A stretch of 64,000 bases of DNA, from the NCBI RefSeq assembly GCF_003952425.1, contig NZ_CP034449.1:2728001-2792000 (forward strand), given 5' to 3'. Below the pieces are notes generated by a model that was given only the letters and a program-made list of their open reading frames with translations, searched no databases and was not told the origin of the DNA. The position numbers were made by a program, and so were the translations under genes. Of this stretch, positions 62,326-64,000 are shown piece after piece; positions within the stretch are counted from its first letter, which is position 1, and every line of letters begins with the position of its first letter. Source of the DNA: Mesorhizobium sp. M2A.F.Ca.ET.046.03.2.1. GTDB lineage: Bacteria; Pseudomonadota; Alphaproteobacteria; Rhizobiales; Rhizobiaceae.

Positions 62326-63285
62326 TTAGAAAAGCGCCTTCAGCTCGTCCAGCTTGTCGTTGACCAGCCAGCCGTAATAGTTCTCCTCGGGCAGCTTTTC
62401 CGGTTCGCCGGCGGCGCGGCGTCTGTCGTTCTCGGCCTTCAGCGCATAGGCGCGCTGCTCGGGGTTGCCGACATTGTAGAGCGTGGCGGTAAGCCCCGGA
62501 TTGTGGGAGATGTCGAAGCCGGCGATGCTGCGATAGGCGTCGATCGACTTCCTGATGGTCGCTGCAACGTAAGGCAGCGTCAGGTCCGGGTCCATGATGG
62601 TCTTGTAGACCGCATTGGGATCCTCGACATCAAGCTTCGGCAGGCCGGAGACCTTGTGCACGAGATCGCTCATCTGCAGCGCGGTCAGCGGGTTCAACTG
62701 GCCGAGACCGAAGGTCTGGCCGGCATAATAGGGCTGGAAGAAGGTTGCGCCGAAGCGGTCGTTGGGGAAGCTTGTGCCGCCGACGGTCTTGCCGCGAAAG
62801 GCATGGTTCCACACCTGCTCGCGGCATTCCCACAGATCGTAGCTGTCGTCCATGCCGGCGCATTTCTTGAATTCCGGCCGCTGAACGAAATCGCCGACAT
62901 CCTCGCCCTCATAGGCGAAGGTCAGCTTGCTCGACAGATAGGACATCGCCTTGACGTAGTAGGTCTGCAGGCGGTCATAGGCGTCGACATTGTAGGTGTG
63001 CTCGCCGACGATGGCGCCGACGATATGCATCGGATCGATACCGTAGGCAGCCGCCACCTTCCTGATCTTGCCGCGCAGCTCGGCATCGTTCTGCAGCAAC
63101 GCGTAGACTTTACGGTACTTGGCCTGGAAGGTGGTGTTGGTTGCCTGGGTGCGCCGGCTGGACGCGCCCGGAATGTCCGGCTGCACGGCGTTGCGATTGC
63201 CCGGAGGCACCATGGTCGCGGCATCGGCGATCGTCACCGCCGCCGCCAAAGCGATGCCCAGAAAAAGCAGGATATATTTCTTCAT
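62326..63285 (-). CDS. Exported DUF1402 family protein
   Basis: 319 residues with a signal peptide to about residue 22 (TIADA). Family segments GIDPMHIVGAIVGEHTYNVD, FQPYYAGQTFGLGQLNPLTA and NVGNPEQRAYAL resemble lytic-transglycosylase-like folds, with Glu in GAIVGEHTYN as a possible catalytic residue. DUF1402 is characteristic of rhizobia; function not established. Convergent with mocF, stops eight bases apart. Confidence 0.82.
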   Translation of the reverse strand: MKKYILLFLGIALAAAVTIADAATMVPPGNRNAVQPDIPGASSRRTQATNTTFQAKYRKVYALLQNDAELRGKIRKVAAAYGIDPMHIVGAIVGEHTYNVDAYDRLQTYYVKAMSYLSSKLTFAYEGEDVGDFVQRPEFKKCAGMDDSYDLWECREQVWNHAFRGKTVGGTSFPNDRFGATFFQPYYAGQTFGLGQLNPLTALQMSDLVHKVSGLPKLDVEDPNAVYKTIMDPDLTLPYVAATIRKSIDAYRSIAGFDISHNPGLTATLYNVGNPEQRAYALKAENDRRRAAGEPEKLPEENYYGWLVNDKLDELKALF

Positions 63286-63474
63286 GCCGCCGCCTTTGAA
63301 TTCGCGGCAAACTAGGAAAAGCGCACGACAGAGTCGAGAGAAGGCGCGGTCAAACCGGATCGAAAGGCGGCCAGATGGTACCGTCTGGCCACACTGCAGG
63401 TTTTAGATAAAGGACCGTCACCAAGAGATCAGCCGCCGTTAAATTGCCGAGCCGGCGGATATCGGTCAACGGCA

Positions 63475-63918
63475 TTAATCCGAGCCAGCTGAGAGCTGCT
63501 CCAGGGTCATGCAGAGATTGGCGATTTCACGGGGAGCCTTCTGGTGCAGCACTCGTACAAGGCGTTCATCCGCGGTCACAAAGCGACAGTTTCGGCTCAT
63601 CGCAAGGCAGACATACATGCAGTCATAGGCCGGATGACCGATATCCGTCGCCAGTTCGGTCGCTTTGGCGAGCAATCCCCGCATGCCGAACAATTCGATA
63701 TCGCTACGCTCCAGCAAGCTTGCGGCCATCTTCGCCTCTTCGCGACTGACTTCACCGCGCAGGACCTTCTTCCAGAGAATGTTGGCGCACTCAACGATCA
63801 GCAGTTCCGGCGCCGCGAAGCGTCGACCATGCCGCAAGCCAAGTGCCAGAGACGTACCCTCCTCCTCGACCACCCATTTGACAGCGATGCTGGCGTCTAC
63901 GACGAGCGTTTCCGTCAC
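63475..63918 (-). CDS. vapC: PIN-domain toxin, VapC type
   Basis: 147 residues from GTG 63918. PIN-domain acidic residues Asp8 (VVDASIAVKW), Glu43 (IVECAN), Asp99 (YDCMYVCLA) and Asp117 (VTADERL). Expected to be a Mg-dependent RNase whose action is blocked by the adjacent antitoxin. The start overlaps the antitoxin stop (GTGA). Confidence 0.87.
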   Translation of the reverse strand: MTETLVVDASIAVKWVVEEEGTSLALGLRHGRRFAAPELLIVECANILWKKVLRGEVSREEAKMAASLLERSDIELFGMRGLLAKATELATDIGHPAYDCMYVCLAMSRNCRFVTADERLVRVLHQKAPREIANLCMTLEQLSAGSD

Positions 63919-64000
63919 CGTTCGTCACGTCCTTCGCGCAGCAGCACTTCGGAGGGTGTCTGCTTTCGCTGCGCGGTGAGCCGCCGCAGCCGGGCGGCCA
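63915..64000 (-). CDS. vapB: VapB-type antitoxin (partial; N-terminus outside window)
   Basis: The last 27 residues read AARLRRLTAQRKQTPSEVLL then REGRDER and stop at 63915-63917, overlapping the vapC start by four bases. Short basic C-terminus and position upstream of a PIN toxin fit a VapB-type antitoxin. Too little is seen to name the DNA-binding family. Confidence 0.65.
   Translation of the reverse strand, partial: AARLRRLTAQRKQTPSEVLLREGRDER

Noticed and set aside
1..64000. CRISPR array
   Set aside because: No series of short direct repeats with regular unique spacers was seen. The repeats present are palindromic intergenic elements or att-like pairs.

Overview
The window reads as high-GC alphaproteobacterial DNA of the order Hyphomicrobiales (Rhizobiales), most like Mesorhizobium or a close relative. 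The reasons are the rhizobial inositol gene order with an IolC-DUF2090 fusion, rhizopine-type mocDEF genes, DUF1402, DUF3329 and DUF5939 proteins, an RpiR-type iol regulator, and families of palindromic intergenic repeats typical of rhizobia. All identifications were made by reading translated sequence. No database search was run.

Layout. 1-4048 (minus): 3-hydroxybutyrate dehydrogenase, patatin/DUF3734 hydrolase, type II NADH dehydrogenase and the start of a disulfide oxidoreductase gene, probably one operon. 4300-5164: a broken LysR gene. 5222-8627 (minus): LysR regulator, exported cupin, MFS transporter, exported DUF302 protein. 8799-9543: two tandem exported 91-residue paralogs of unknown function. 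9747-10568: a patatin relative that has lost its catalytic motifs. 10840-13443: a four-gene bufferin-type cluster (DUF2282 precursor, DUF692 MNIO enzyme, DUF2063 partner, DoxX). 13470-14359: remnants of three genes. 14541-20627: cyclase, quinone oxidoreductase/AraC pair, integrase remnant, tRNA-Arg 3' half and a short methyltransferase islet bounded by a 17-bp direct repeat.

20826-37529 is the first half of a large cyclitol region. It holds a MocR-type regulator, an IolE/MocC-like protein with a YdjC/ChbG deacetylase, a sugar ABC transporter with an IolG paralog, another Gfo/Idh/MocA oxidoreductase, the RpiR regulator IolR and iolC-iolD-iolE-iolB. Next come DUF1045-phnM-phnN (37762-40268), a polar amino-acid ABC transporter (40449-43683), a ribose-type ABC transporter with a divergent LacI regulator (43851-49213), a methyltransferase, a WYL regulator and a LysE exporter.

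51622-52890 holds a class I DAHP synthase gene behind an attenuator whose 28-codon leader peptide contains FWYFSY. 52916-62318 is the second half of the cyclitol region: SDR, inositol dehydrogenase, a second sugar ABC transporter, a LacI regulator, and divergently mocD-mocE-mocF, which by family should demethylate the rhizopine 3-O-methyl-scyllo-inosamine. The window ends with a DUF1402 protein and a VapBC-type toxin-antitoxin pair cut by the edge.

Working together: the ABC transporters import cyclitols, MocDEF removes a methyl ether, IolG-type dehydrogenases and IolE/D/B/C carry the ring through to central metabolites, and IolR probably represses the set through GGAA-N6-TTCC-like sites found upstream of iolC and of the transporter beside mocDEF. 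The strongest points for follow-up are the aromatic attenuator, the bufferin cluster, the rhizopine module and the decayed or mobile segments.
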